From: Microbacterium paraoxydans | Lineage (GTDB): Bacteria; Actinomycetota; Actinomycetes; Actinomycetales; Microbacteriaceae | DNA length: 64,000 bases | Direction: 5' to 3' | Assembly (NCBI RefSeq): GCF_018224615.1 | Contig: NZ_JAGTUK010000005.1 | Coordinates: 100,163 to 164,162, forward strand | Shown here: one piece after another, positions 47,841 to 55,290 of the stretch | How positions within the stretch are numbered: position 1 is the first letter of the stretch | How the letters are laid out: each line of letters starts with the position of its first letter | The notes under the pieces: model-generated | Database searches by the model: none | What the model was told of the DNA's origin: nothing | The model's input: only the letters and a program-made list of their open reading frames with translations | Translations under genes and position numbers: made by a program

Positions 47841-49067
47841 ATGACACCATCGCGCACCTTCGACCAGTCGTCGAAGCTCAAGAACGTCCTGTACGAGATT
47901 CGCGGAAACGCCCTCGTCGAGGCGGCGCGGCTGGAGGCAGAGGGCCACCGGATCCTCAAGCTCAACACGGGCAACCCTGCGATCTTCGGCTTTGATGCGC
48001 CCCATCAGATCGTGCACGACATGCTGGCCGCGCTTCCCACCGCGCACGGCTACAGCGACAGCAAGGGGATCATCTCGGCACGACGGGCCGTGGTGAGCCG
48101 GTACGAGCAGGTCGAAGGCTTCCCGCGGTTCGACCCCGACGATGTGTACCTCGGCAACGGCGTGTCCGAGCTGATCACGATGACCATGCAGGCGCTGCTC
48201 GACGAGGGAGACGAGGTGCTGATCCCGGCTCCCGACTACCCGCTGTGGACGGCCATGACGAGCCTCGCAGGGGGCACGCCCGTGCACTACGTCTGCGACG
48301 AGGACGACGGGTGGCAGCCCGACCTGGAGGACATCCGGTCGAAGATCACTCCGCGCACCAAGGCGATGGTCATCATCAACCCCAACAACCCCACGGGTGT
48401 GGTCTACTCTCGCGCGGTGCTCGAGGGGTTGGTGCAGATCGCCAGGGAGAACCAGCTGCTTCTTCTGTCGGACGAGATCTACGACCGCATCCTGTTCGAC
48501 GACGCCGTGCACATCCCCACAGCGACCCTGGCGCCCGACCTTCTGTGCCTCACGTTCAACGGCCTGTCGAAGACGTACCGCGTCGCGGGCTACCGCTCCG
48601 GGTGGATGGTCATCACGGGGCCGCAGGATCACGCCAAGGGGTTCATCGAGGGCATCACGCTGCTGGCCTCGACCCGTCTGTGCCCGAACGTGCCGGCGCA
48701 GCACGCCGTGCAGGCTGCGCTCTCCGGCGTGCAGTCGATCGATGCGCTGATCGCACCGACCGGCCGGCTGCACGAGCAGCGCGACATCGCCTGGGAGGGT
48801 CTGGAGGCGATCCCCGGTGTGTCGTGCGTGAAGCCACAGGGGGCGCTCTACGCCTTCCCGCGTCTCGACCCGAACGTGCACGAGATCCGTGACGACGCGA
48901 AGCTGGTGTACGACCTGCTGGTGTCGGAACACATCCTGCTTGTGCAGGGCACAGGGTTCAACTGGCAGAGCCCCGATCACCTGCGCCTGGTGACCCTGCC
49001 AGAGCCGCGAGTGCTGAGCGAAGCCGTCGAGCGACTGGGGAACTTCCTTTCGAGCTACCGCCAGTAG
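47841..49067 (+). CDS. PLP-dependent aminotransferase, alanine-aminotransferase-like (class I)
   Basis: 408 residues, fold type I. The PLP Lys244 lies in GLSKTYRVAGYRSGW. Other marks are NTGNPAIFGFDAP near the N-terminus, PAPDYPLW, INPNNPTGVVY, SDEIYD and the substrate-carboxylate Arg in the C-terminal region. The closest named group is glutamate-pyruvate (AlaA-like) aminotransferase; aspartate as amino donor is possible. It is leaderless by TAGGCT. Its 3' end overlaps the convergent MinD-like gene by 110 bp. Confidence 0.9.
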   Translation: MTPSRTFDQSSKLKNVLYEIRGNALVEAARLEAEGHRILKLNTGNPAIFGFDAPHQIVHDMLAALPTAHGYSDSKGIISARRAVVSRYEQVEGFPRFDPDDVYLGNGVSELITMTMQALLDEGDEVLIPAPDYPLWTAMTSLAGGTPVHYVCDEDDGWQPDLEDIRSKITPRTKAMVIINPNNPTGVVYSRAVLEGLVQIARENQLLLLSDEIYDRILFDDAVHIPTATLAPDLLCLTFNGLSKTYRVAGYRSGWMVITGPQDHAKGFIEGITLLASTRLCPNVPAQHAVQAALSGVQSIDALIAPTGRLHEQRDIAWEGLEAIPGVSCVKPQGALYAFPRLDPNVHEIRDDAKLVYDLLVSEHILLVQGTGFNWQSPDHLRLVTLPEPRVLSEAVERLGNFLSSYRQ

Positions 49068-50238
49068 CCGGGGCGACGGCAGGAGCCGGCGACAGGGAGA
49101 CCGCGAATCGACGGACGGCCGCCACCAGCGCCGAACGTGGGGTGAGGTCGGCCATGGGTCGCGCGTGGAGCAAGGCCGAATCCGCGGCACGCTGATCGAA
49201 CGGCAGGAACGCGACGTCGGTGATTCCGGCGAATCGTTCCAGGGTGCGCCGCACCTGCCCGCGCGCGTCGATGCCGAGAGGGCCCGGCCGCACGGCGTTC
49301 ACCACCACCTTGATGGGCGTCGGGCCGACGAGGCGTCGCACCTCCGCGTGGTCGCGGAGGAAGCGGCTGATGCCCACCGGATCCGCTCCCGCGACGGCGA
49401 CGATCAGATCGGACTCGCTGAGCACCGCGGCGGTCGCGGCGTGCCGGCGGGGACCGACCAGGTCGTAGGTGGCTTCGTCGTCAGCGTCGATCGCGGCGGC
49501 GACGTCGACCACGGTCTCTTCCGACCACTCGCGGCATGCTCGCAGCGCCGCGTCCAGCCGGGGGGCGGCGAGCTCCGGCCATCGACTCGGACGATTGATG
49601 CCGCCGAGCACGTCGAACTCCACGCCTCCGGCACGGACGCGTGTCGCCAGCCGGGACAGTTCCGCACCATCGAGGACACCGGACTCCGCGCGTCGGCAGG
49701 CGGCCGCGATCCCGGGGGCATCGTCGCCGAGGCCGAGCAGAAGCGCGAGTGAGGGCGCGACCGTGTCGGCGTCGACGAGAGCCGTGCGCCGCCCCGTGCG
49801 CGCGAGCTCCACCGCCAGCTGGATCGCGACCGTGGAGCGGCCTGGTGCGCCGTGCGGCCCCCACACGGCGGTGATGCGGTGCGGCGAGACCGAGCCGGGA
49901 ACGGCGGTAGCCCGAGAAGCATCGGTCGACAACGCTGCTACCACCTCCCAGGCCGGCGCGTCGGTGCGCAGTGCCGTGGGGAGGCCGAGGCGGGTGAGAA
50001 GTCTGCTGTCGGAGTCGCCCAGAGTGACGATTCGAACCCCGCCGCGATCGCACGCGGCGATCAGCTCGGGGGTCAGAGCATCACGCGTGGCCGGGACGAT
50101 CACCGCCTCGACGCCCGGGTGAAGGTGAGCCAGCGCGTCGGAGGCAGTTCCGACCGCGACGGCATCCACCCCCTCCAGGAGTAGTTCGGCTGTCAGTTGA
50201 TCCGCCCGAGGTTCCGGGATCGCGACCAGAACGGTCAC
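48958..50238 (-). CDS. MinD/CpaE-like ParA-family ATPase (atypical Walker A)
   Basis: 426 residues. A receiver-like N-terminal region (about 1-105) is followed by a ParA/MinD fold. The P-loop reads GPHGAPGRST, with Arg where KGGxGKT has the invariant Lys. ALVDADTVAPSLALLLGLGDD and a late VVVNAVRPGPLG segment (the DxAP- and NKV-like positions) follow. The C-terminal 40 residues are Ser/Gly/Ala-rich. It resembles the Flp-pilus CpaE group, but no pilus genes are in the window. It overlaps the aminotransferase by 110 bp and the SAF gene by 4 nt. Confidence 0.85.
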   Translation of the reverse strand: MTVLVAIPEPRADQLTAELLLEGVDAVAVGTASDALAHLHPGVEAVIVPATRDALTPELIAACDRGGVRIVTLGDSDSRLLTRLGLPTALRTDAPAWEVVAALSTDASRATAVPGSVSPHRITAVWGPHGAPGRSTVAIQLAVELARTGRRTALVDADTVAPSLALLLGLGDDAPGIAAACRRAESGVLDGAELSRLATRVRAGGVEFDVLGGINRPSRWPELAAPRLDAALRACREWSEETVVDVAAAIDADDEATYDLVGPRRHAATAAVLSESDLIVAVAGADPVGISRFLRDHAEVRRLVGPTPIKVVVNAVRPGPLGIDARGQVRRTLERFAGITDVAFLPFDQRAADSALLHARPMADLTPRSALVAAVRRFAVSLSPAPAVAPATGGSSKGSSPVARRLRSALAALAGSPGAGDRGSAS

Positions 50239-50855
50239 GAGCCCGCACCGACGGGGATCACGGACAGCGCCGCCCCGCTTGTGACCGCGGCAAGGACGTC
50301 GGCGACGTCGGCGCGGTCGACGACCAACTCCACCCTCGTGCCGCTCTCCGCCAACATGCCGTCCTTCTCAAGCACCGCGCGGACGACGGCGTCCTCGACC
50401 AGGATGCGAGGAGCCTCGAAGGATCTCCCGTCGTCGCGAGCGGCGGCCTGCCACACCTCGATGCTCGTCCCCGCTCCGACGGTCTGAGGGATCGTGGGCG
50501 TCGTCTCGATCACCACCGTCGTCGTGCTGCTCTCCTCAGCGTCTGCCACTGCCGAGCGGGGGAGCAACTCGCCCTTCTCGAGCGTGCGCGTCGAGACCTG
50601 TCCTGGCCGAAGGCGGGCGGGGCTCACGTAGCGGTCGGCGAGCATGCCCAGGCCGACCTGCGCCACCTCGAAGTCGTCAGGCGTGAGGGTCTCTCCGCGG
50701 GCGATGGTGCGTCGCGCCTCAAGCAACGGCTCGGCGCGATCCGACGCCGTGACGAGCAGCCAGACACCGGTGATGGAGACGAGGACGAGGGCGATGCCGA
50801 CCAGGAAGCGCAGGTCGGCGCGGAATGCCCGCCGGGGACGGGAGTGGGATGCCAT
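50235..50855 (-). CDS. SAF-domain membrane protein, CpaB/FlgA-like
   Basis: 206 residues: one membrane helix near residues 15-36 (LRFLVGIALVLVSITGVWLLV), then a SAF domain (ARRTIARGETLTPDDFEVAQVGLGML and LRPGQVSTRTLEKGELL) and a C-terminal domain like the RcpC/CpaB end (TRVELVVDRADVADVLAAV). CpaB proteins assemble Flp pili, but pilin and secretion ATPase genes are absent here. It is coupled with the MinD-like gene and divergent from an HTH gene, so the three form a module of unknown role. Confidence 0.85.
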   Translation of the reverse strand: MASHSRPRRAFRADLRFLVGIALVLVSITGVWLLVTASDRAEPLLEARRTIARGETLTPDDFEVAQVGLGMLADRYVSPARLRPGQVSTRTLEKGELLPRSAVADAEESSTTTVVIETTPTIPQTVGAGTSIEVWQAAARDDGRSFEAPRILVEDAVVRAVLEKDGMLAESGTRVELVVDRADVADVLAAVTSGAALSVIPVGAGS

Positions 50856-50894
50856 GGCGATATCGTCACAGAACGGGCCCGACGGTCCGGCGAG

Positions 50895-50903
50895 TTATCC
50901 ACA
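50895..50903 (+). promoter_or_regulatory. Perfect DnaA box TTATCCACA (first)
   Basis: Lies in the divergent gap between the SAF gene and the HTH gene, preceded directly by ACGGTCCGGCGAG. Confidence 0.6.
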
Positions 50904-50952
50904 TGCGAGCGACCGTGGTCGCCGCCACCGATTGCTCGACCAGACTGTGGAC

Positions 50953-51231
50953 ATGACACCCGCGCGCACACCCGCACCGCAGTACCTCGCCCCCGCTCAG
51001 GTCGCGGAACTCTTGAGCATCGACGTCCGTGAGGTGATCGCCCTCATCCAGGAGGGACGGCTGCGGGGGGCGCAACTGGGTTCGCCCGCTCGCTGGCGTG
51101 TGGAGGAAGCGAGCATCGAGGGCTACCTGGCCGAGCAGTCGGAGGAGGCGCGCCGGATGGCGTTGTGGCGCCAATCGCAGACCGCGAGCTTTCCCGAGGT
51201 ATGGGGGACGGCCGCCGCTCACATCCGCTGA
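50953..51231 (+). CDS. Excisionase-type helix-turn-helix protein
   Basis: 92 residues. YLAPAQVAELLSIDVREVIALIQEGRLRGAQLG is an excisionase/MerR-like HTH, and the following SPARWRVEEASIEGYLAEQ completes the domain (read in parts). The C-terminus is short, with a Trp-rich end. ATG 50953 is the first Met of the domain; the frame runs upstream without conservation. The small HTH, SAF and MinD-like genes recur together near secA in actinomycetes. It overlaps the end of the minus-strand 51219 gene by 13 bp. Function unknown; no integrase is nearby, so it is not an excisionase in role. Confidence 0.85.
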   Translation: MTPARTPAPQYLAPAQVAELLSIDVREVIALIQEGRLRGAQLGSPARWRVEEASIEGYLAEQSEEARRMALWRQSQTASFPEVWGTAAAHIR

Positions 51232-51830
51232 TCGGCGGGGAGCCGCACGACCACCAGGGCCGCGTAGGGGACGATGCGGAAGCCACGCACGGCTGCGGCG
51301 CGGCGCGACTCGCCCGTGTCGTGCAGTGCGAGATCGAGGTGGTCGGCGGCCGCGCGGTCGATGGTGCCGTGCGCGTCGTCGCCGAAGCATGTGGTGAGGT
51401 GGACGGGGATGCGCCGGCGCGCCAGGTCGCGGAGCACGAACCCGAGCGGCATGCGTTCGCGAAGAGTACGCGCGGGGAGGCGTTCGTCCTCGAGGCTCGC
51501 GAGCATCGATCCGTGATCGACGGAGAGTCCCGTCACGGCGTGGAGCGGCACGAGCAGCGCGGACGCCGCCACTCTCGCTTCCTGCGGTACGCGCGAGACC
51601 GCAGCGATCCAGTCCACACCGAGCGACTGCAGCCTCACGGGAAGGCGACTGCCGTCTGTGAGATCGATGGTCGTGTCGGTGTTCCGGGCGCACAGTGATC
51701 GAAGGCGTGAGCGCAGATCGAGCCGGGCGATGCGCAGGCGCTCGGACTCCGCATCGAGGGCCGCGCGCTCCGCTTCCCACTCCGAGGCCAGCTGTCCCTC
51801 GAGGTCGTCGAACAAGCGGTCCCAGTGCAC
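51219..51830 (-). CDS. Conserved actinomycete protein of unknown function, 203 aa
   Basis: I do not recognise a named domain. The N-terminal 60 residues form a charged helix (DLEGQLASEWEAERAALDAE); the rest is mixed alpha/beta with a GVDWIAAVSRVPQEARVA and a FGDDAHGTIDRAAADHLDL segment. The C-terminal FRIVPYAALVVVRL is beta-like. No signal or membrane segment. The start is GTG 51830, with TACGCT 7 nt upstream on the minus strand. Its neighbours, the HTH module and the Rv3235-family gene, give no clear function. Confidence 0.8.
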   Translation of the reverse strand: MHWDRLFDDLEGQLASEWEAERAALDAESERLRIARLDLRSRLRSLCARNTDTTIDLTDGSRLPVRLQSLGVDWIAAVSRVPQEARVAASALLVPLHAVTGLSVDHGSMLASLEDERLPARTLRERMPLGFVLRDLARRRIPVHLTTCFGDDAHGTIDRAAADHLDLALHDTGESRRAAAVRGFRIVPYAALVVVRLPADQRM

Positions 51831-51837
51831 CCGACAG

Positions 51838-51843
51838 AGCGTA
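51838..51843 (-). promoter_or_regulatory. -10 box TACGCT for the 51219 gene
   Basis: Minus-strand TACGCT, 7 nt before GTG 51830. Confidence 0.45.
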
Positions 51844-51869
51844 GGGGGAGCACGGTCCGGATGTACGAG

Positions 51870-51878
51870 TTATCCACA
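51870..51878 (+). promoter_or_regulatory. Perfect DnaA box TTATCCACA (second)
   Basis: Lies in the divergent gap between the 51219 gene and the Rv3235-family gene. It shares CGAGTTATCCACAT with the first box and has ACGGTCCGG five nt before that block. Confidence 0.6.
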
Positions 51879-51957
51879 TTGTTCTGTCGATCACCCCCGC
51901 GGGGGCTGTGCTGCGTGCTCGACTGTCGCCGTTCGTCCGCCGTCACGAGAGTTCGCC

Positions 51958-52344
51958 ATGATGCTTCACGAGTACTTCGCCCCGCAGCCGACCCCGACCC
52001 ATCAGCTTCCCGATCCGGCCCCGCTGTTGCGCCGCCTCACCCATGGCGTGCTGGAAGTCCTCGCGGGCGTCCGGGAGATCGACCAGCTGGCGCGCTGGTT
52101 CAGTGAGGATGCGTACCGCAGCCTGGTCGTGCGATCGAACCTCGCCGCGCGAGCGCGGAGCGCGCGCGGAGTGCCGCCCGCGCGTCCGACCTTCGTGGTC
52201 CGCTCGCTGCGGGTCACGCAGCCGGTGGACGGCGTCGTCGAAGCGGTGGTCGTGGTCGACGGGCCGGGACGCACCAGAGCCGTCGCGGTCCGCCTGGAGG
52301 GGCTGGACCGGCGCTGGCGCGCGACATCGCTCGCGATCCTCTGA
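51958..52344 (+). CDS. Rv3235-family protein
   Basis: 128 residues of a small actinomycete family. RRLTHGVLEVLAGVREIDQLARWFSEDAYRSL is the conserved core, and the second half is a beta-sheet-like region ending RRWRATSLAIL. No membrane segment. ATG 51958 and ATG 51961 are adjacent choices. In M. tuberculosis the homologue also lies in the secA1 neighbourhood. Function unknown; structures of related proteins suggest an NTF2-like shape, which I cannot confirm here. Confidence 0.85.
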   Translation: MMLHEYFAPQPTPTHQLPDPAPLLRRLTHGVLEVLAGVREIDQLARWFSEDAYRSLVVRSNLAARARSARGVPPARPTFVVRSLRVTQPVDGVVEAVVVVDGPGRTRAVAVRLEGLDRRWRATSLAIL

Positions 52345-52356
52345 GGTCGTGCGCCC

Positions 52357-52362
52357 TAGGCT
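52357..52362 (+). promoter_or_regulatory. -10 box TAGGCT for pdtaS
   Basis: TAGGCT ends 6 nt before GTG 52369 and only 3 nt before GTG 52366, favouring 52369. Confidence 0.5.
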
Positions 52363-52368
52363 GGAGTG

Positions 52369-53853
52369 GTGTCTACCCTCAGCGATCTCGCCCAGACCCA
52401 GGGCCTTCTGACCGACGACGATATCGAGTGGCTGCACCGCCTCGCCGGTGACGGTCAGCTTCTGGCCGACCTGGCCTCCGCCGACATCGTGCTGTGGATC
52501 CAGACGGAGGACGGGTCGTTCATCGCCGTCGCCCATGCCCGCCCCAGCGGCGCAGCCACGCTGTTCTACCGCGACATCGTGGGGGAACGCGTTCGTCCGC
52601 AGTGGCGGACACAGGTGCAGGGCGCCTTCGAGTCCGCGGAGATCGTGGACTCCTCATCACCGGACTGGTTCGAAGAGACGCCCACGCGCGTGCGTGCCGT
52701 GCCGATCGTGGTCAACCGTCGCGGCGACGACGCGGCGCCCTCCGTGATCGGCGTGGTGACCCGGCACACGAATCTGGGGGAGGTGCGCACCCCTTCGCGC
52801 CAGCAGATCACGTTCGACGAGTGCGCGAACGACCTGTTCCGCATGATCGCGGACGGCAGCTTCCCCGACCCCGCCGCCCCGACGTCGCCGCGCCGCGGTG
52901 CGCCGCGCGCGTCGGACGGACTGATCCGCATCGACGTGGACGGGATCACGACCTTCGCCAGTCCGAACGCCCTCTCCGCGTTCAATCGCATGGGGTTCGA
53001 CGACGAGCTCGAGGGCGAATCGCTCGCCGAGGTCACGACCCGACTCGTGCCGCCGTCCCGGCAGGTCGACGAGTCGCTGCCCGTCGTGGTCACGGGGCGT
53101 GCGCCGTGGCGCACCGACATCGAGGCGCGCGGGGTCACCGTCTCGCTGCGAGCGATCCCCCTCAAGGACCACGGCACCCGCATCGGCGCGATCGTGCTCT
53201 GTCGCGATGTCTCCGAGCTGCGGCACCAGGAGCAGGAGCTCATCACCAAGGACGCGACCATCCGGGAGATCCACCACCGGGTGAAGAACAACCTGCAGAC
53301 CGTGGCATCGCTGCTGCGGATCCAGGCCCGCCGCACGCACTCCGACGAGGCGCGCGATGCGCTCACGCAGGCCATGCGCCGGGTCGATGCGATCGCGGTG
53401 GTGCATGACACGCTCGCTCAGGGTCTCACGCAGAAGGTCGACTTCGACGAGGTCTTCGATCGCGTGCTGAAGCTGGTCGCCGAGGTGGCGTCCGCTCCGA
53501 ACACGCGCGCCCGTACGCAGTCGACGGGACGCTTCGGCGTGCTGCCCAGTGAGTACGCCACGCCCCTCGCGTTGGCGCTGACCGAGGTCGTCACCAATGC
53601 GGTCGAGCACGGCCTCGCAGGTCAGGAGGGCTCCGTGACCATCGACGCTCAGCGCACGGAGGATCACCTCCGCGTCACCGTGCGGGACACCGGACACGGG
53701 CTTCCCGAGGGGCGGGTCGGTCAGGGTCTCGGCACGCAGATCATCCGCACGCTCATCCAGGGAGAGCTCGGCGGCACGATCGAATGGCGCGGCCGTGAGG
53801 GGGAAGGGACCGAAGTGGTCATCGACATCCCGCTGCGGTGGCTGGAACGCTGA
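52369..53853 (+). CDS. pdtaS: PdtaS-type sensor histidine kinase (HisKA_2)
   Basis: 494-residue soluble kinase. The order is an N-terminal GAF-like region (about 20-160, with IVLWIQTEDGSFIAVA), a PAS domain (about 185-290), then HisKA_2 with His302/His303 in EIHHRVKNNLQ, and an ATPase domain (TNAVEHGL, DTGHGLP, GLGTQIIRTLI). Its M. tuberculosis counterpart signals to the RNA-binding antiterminator PdtaR. It is convergent with whiB1, as in that species. No membrane segment. GTG 52369 is chosen from TAGGCT. Confidence 0.93.
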   Translation: MSTLSDLAQTQGLLTDDDIEWLHRLAGDGQLLADLASADIVLWIQTEDGSFIAVAHARPSGAATLFYRDIVGERVRPQWRTQVQGAFESAEIVDSSSPDWFEETPTRVRAVPIVVNRRGDDAAPSVIGVVTRHTNLGEVRTPSRQQITFDECANDLFRMIADGSFPDPAAPTSPRRGAPRASDGLIRIDVDGITTFASPNALSAFNRMGFDDELEGESLAEVTTRLVPPSRQVDESLPVVVTGRAPWRTDIEARGVTVSLRAIPLKDHGTRIGAIVLCRDVSELRHQEQELITKDATIREIHHRVKNNLQTVASLLRIQARRTHSDEARDALTQAMRRVDAIAVVHDTLAQGLTQKVDFDEVFDRVLKLVAEVASAPNTRARTQSTGRFGVLPSEYATPLALALTEVVTNAVEHGLAGQEGSVTIDAQRTEDHLRVTVRDTGHGLPEGRVGQGLGTQIIRTLIQGELGGTIEWRGREGEGTEVVIDIPLRWLER

Positions 53854-53873
53854 GCGCAGGGGCTCGGCATACG

Positions 53874-53906
53874 GAAGCGGCCTGAGAGCGAGTCTCGGGC
53901 CGCTTC
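53874..53906. terminator. Bidirectional terminator between pdtaS and whiB1
   Basis: A 14-bp stem (one T-G pair) with GAAGCGGCC on the left and GGCCGCTTC on the right, 5-nt loop, lies between convergent genes. Confidence 0.8.
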
Positions 53907-53921
53907 GTCAGTTCGACGTCG

Positions 53922-54170
53922 TCAGGAAGCGCGGCGTGCGCGCGCGGCACGACGCTTGAGGGCGCGGCGCTCGTCCTCGGAGAGGCCGCCCCACACGCCG
54001 GAGTCCTGGCTGGTCTCGAGGGCGTACTGCAGGCAGATCTCGGTCACCGTGCACGTCGCGCAGACGGTCTTGGCCTTCTCGATCTGGTCGACGGCCGGTC
54101 CGGTGTTGCCGACGGGGAAGAAAAGCTCGGGGTCGACGGTCAGGCAGGCGGCTTTGTCGCGCCAGTCCAT
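53922..54170 (-). CDS. whiB1: WhiB-family iron-sulfur regulator, WhiB1 type
   Basis: 82 residues. Cys ligands are in AACLTVD, then TVCATC (CxxC), then EICLQYA. DPELFFPVGNTGPA and SGVWGGLSEDERRALKRR are diagnostic of WhiB1, an essential nitric-oxide-sensitive regulator that binds sigma factor region 4 in mycobacteria. ATG 54170 has a GAGGAG Shine-Dalgarno on the minus strand. The intergenic region to the next gene holds a perfect 12-bp palindrome. Second WhiB in this window. Confidence 0.95.
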   Translation of the reverse strand: MDWRDKAACLTVDPELFFPVGNTGPAVDQIEKAKTVCATCTVTEICLQYALETSQDSGVWGGLSEDERRALKRRAARARRAS

Positions 54171-54290
54171 GGGGGCTCCTCGGTGTGGATTTCATGAGAT
54201 GTCGCGACGCGACCTCTCGATTCGGGGGACGGTTCGGGTTCCGCTACCCTGTTGAGATGCGGGCGGATGCCCGCCGATTGTGACGCGAAC

Positions 54291-54302
54291 GCGAACGTTC
54301 GC
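54291..54302. promoter_or_regulatory. Perfect 12-bp palindrome GCGAACGTTCGC
   Basis: Sits in the 175-bp divergent gap between whiB1 and the membrane gene at 54346. It has CGAAC/GTTCG halves but not LexA spacing, so the binder is unknown. Confidence 0.4.
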
Positions 54303-54334
54303 CCCACGCCGCTGTGGGAGCACATGACTTTCTC

Positions 54335-54340
54335 TATTCT
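54335..54340 (+). promoter_or_regulatory. -10 box TATTCT for the small membrane gene
   Basis: TATTCT ends 5 nt before ATG 54346. Confidence 0.4.
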
Positions 54341-54345
54341 GTTAC

Positions 54346-54786
54346 ATGGACACCCTGAAATCAAGGGTTTTCTCTGCTTTGCACCCCCAGGAGGACCGCG
54401 TGCGCGCACCGGGAATCGCCCTCGCCGCATCGGCGGTGCTCGCCATCGAAGCGGCCGCGCTCGTCGTCTTCGCCGCGATCGAACTGGTGGGATTGGGCGC
54501 GGGGGACGCCGCGTCCTCGACGACCGCGATCGCGCTCATCGTGCTCACCGTGATCGGCGCGGCCGCGCTGGTCGCCTTCGCCGTCGGCACGCGGACCGGA
54601 CGGTCGTGGGCGCGCTCGGGTGGCGTCGTGTTCCAGGTGCTCGCCGTCGCGCTCGCGCTGGGCTCGCTGACGTTGCAGCCCGTGCCGTGGGCATTCGTCC
54701 TCGGACTCGCCATCCCCGGGGTCGCAGGCTTCGCGCTGCTGATCTCGAGCGCGCGGCGCGAAGGGGAGCGCCGCGAGGCGGAGTGA
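54346..54786 (+). CDS. Small membrane protein, four helices, unknown function
   Basis: 146 residues (or 128 from GTG 54400). Four hydrophobic segments are clear: IALAASAVLAIEAAALVVF, TTAIALIVLTVIGAAALVAF, VVFQVLAVALALGSLTL and AFVLGLAIPGVAGFALLI. No charged catalytic motif is visible. Two starts compete: ATG 54346, 5 nt after TATTCT, and GTG 54400, with AGGAGG at 54389-54394. The GTG with its Shine-Dalgarno gives a protein that begins right at the first helix. It is divergent from whiB1 and convergent with bcp. Confidence 0.75.
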   Translation: MDTLKSRVFSALHPQEDRVRAPGIALAASAVLAIEAAALVVFAAIELVGLGAGDAASSTTAIALIVLTVIGAAALVAFAVGTRTGRSWARSGGVVFQVLAVALALGSLTLQPVPWAFVLGLAIPGVAGFALLISSARREGERREAE

Positions 54787-54804
54787 CGTCGCGGGGCGAG
54801 GCTC

Positions 54805-55278
54805 TCAGGCGTCGATGCCGAGCTGCTTGCGCAGTCGGGCGACGTGACCGGTGGCCTTCACGTTGTACTGCGCGAGGGTGATGACGCCCTCCTCGTCGAG
54901 CACGAAGGTCGAGCGGATCACGCCCTCGACCTTCTTGCCGTAGTTCATCTTCTCGCCCCAGGCGCCGTATGCTTCGTGCACCGCGTGGTCGGGGTCGCTG
55001 AGCAGCGGGAAGGTGAGTCCATCGCGCTCGCGGAACTTCGTCAGGGTGGCGGGATCGTCGCGCGACACCCCGACCACCTGATAGCCCGCACCCTGGAGCG
55101 AGGAGATGCTGTCGCGGAAGTCGCAGGCCTCGGTGGTGCAGCCGGGGGTCATCGCGGCGGGGTAGAAGTACAGGACCGTCTTGCGGCCACGCAGGTCGGC
55201 CAGCGAGACGGGTGTGCCGTCCTGGTCGAGGAGAGAGAAGTCGGGGGCGGCGGTACCGGATTCCAGGCGCTCAGTCAC
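54805..55278 (-). CDS. bcp: Thioredoxin-dependent peroxiredoxin, BCP/PrxQ type
   Basis: 157 residues. It reduces peroxides through a peroxidatic Cys in PGCTTEAC, where the second Cys is the resolving one five residues later, as in atypical two-Cys PrxQ proteins. YFYPAAMTPGC is the family signature. It has the conserved late Arg and Trp region (AYGAWGEKMNYGKKVEGVIRSTFVLDEEG, read in parts). It is leaderless with GTG 55278 six nt after TAGGCT. Its neighbours rsgA and aroA run the same way. Confidence 0.94.
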   Translation of the reverse strand: MTERLESGTAAPDFSLLDQDGTPVSLADLRGRKTVLYFYPAAMTPGCTTEACDFRDSISSLQGAGYQVVGVSRDDPATLTKFRERDGLTFPLLSDPDHAVHEAYGAWGEKMNYGKKVEGVIRSTFVLDEEGVITLAQYNVKATGHVARLRKQLGIDA

Positions 55279-55284
55279 CCGTTC

Positions 55285-55290
55285 AGCCTA
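55285..55290 (-). promoter_or_regulatory. -10 box TAGGCT for bcp
   Basis: Minus-strand TAGGCT, 6 nt before GTG 55278. Confidence 0.5.

Noticed and set aside
50953..51231. Excisionase of a mobile element
   Set aside because: The HTH is excisionase-like but no integrase, att site or phage gene is near, and flanking genes are chromosomal.
54286..54301. Possible LexA/SOS box (CGAAC...GTTCG) near whiB1
   Set aside because: The half-sites are separated by 6 or 0 bp, not the 4 bp of the actinobacterial SOS box; recorded only as a palindrome.
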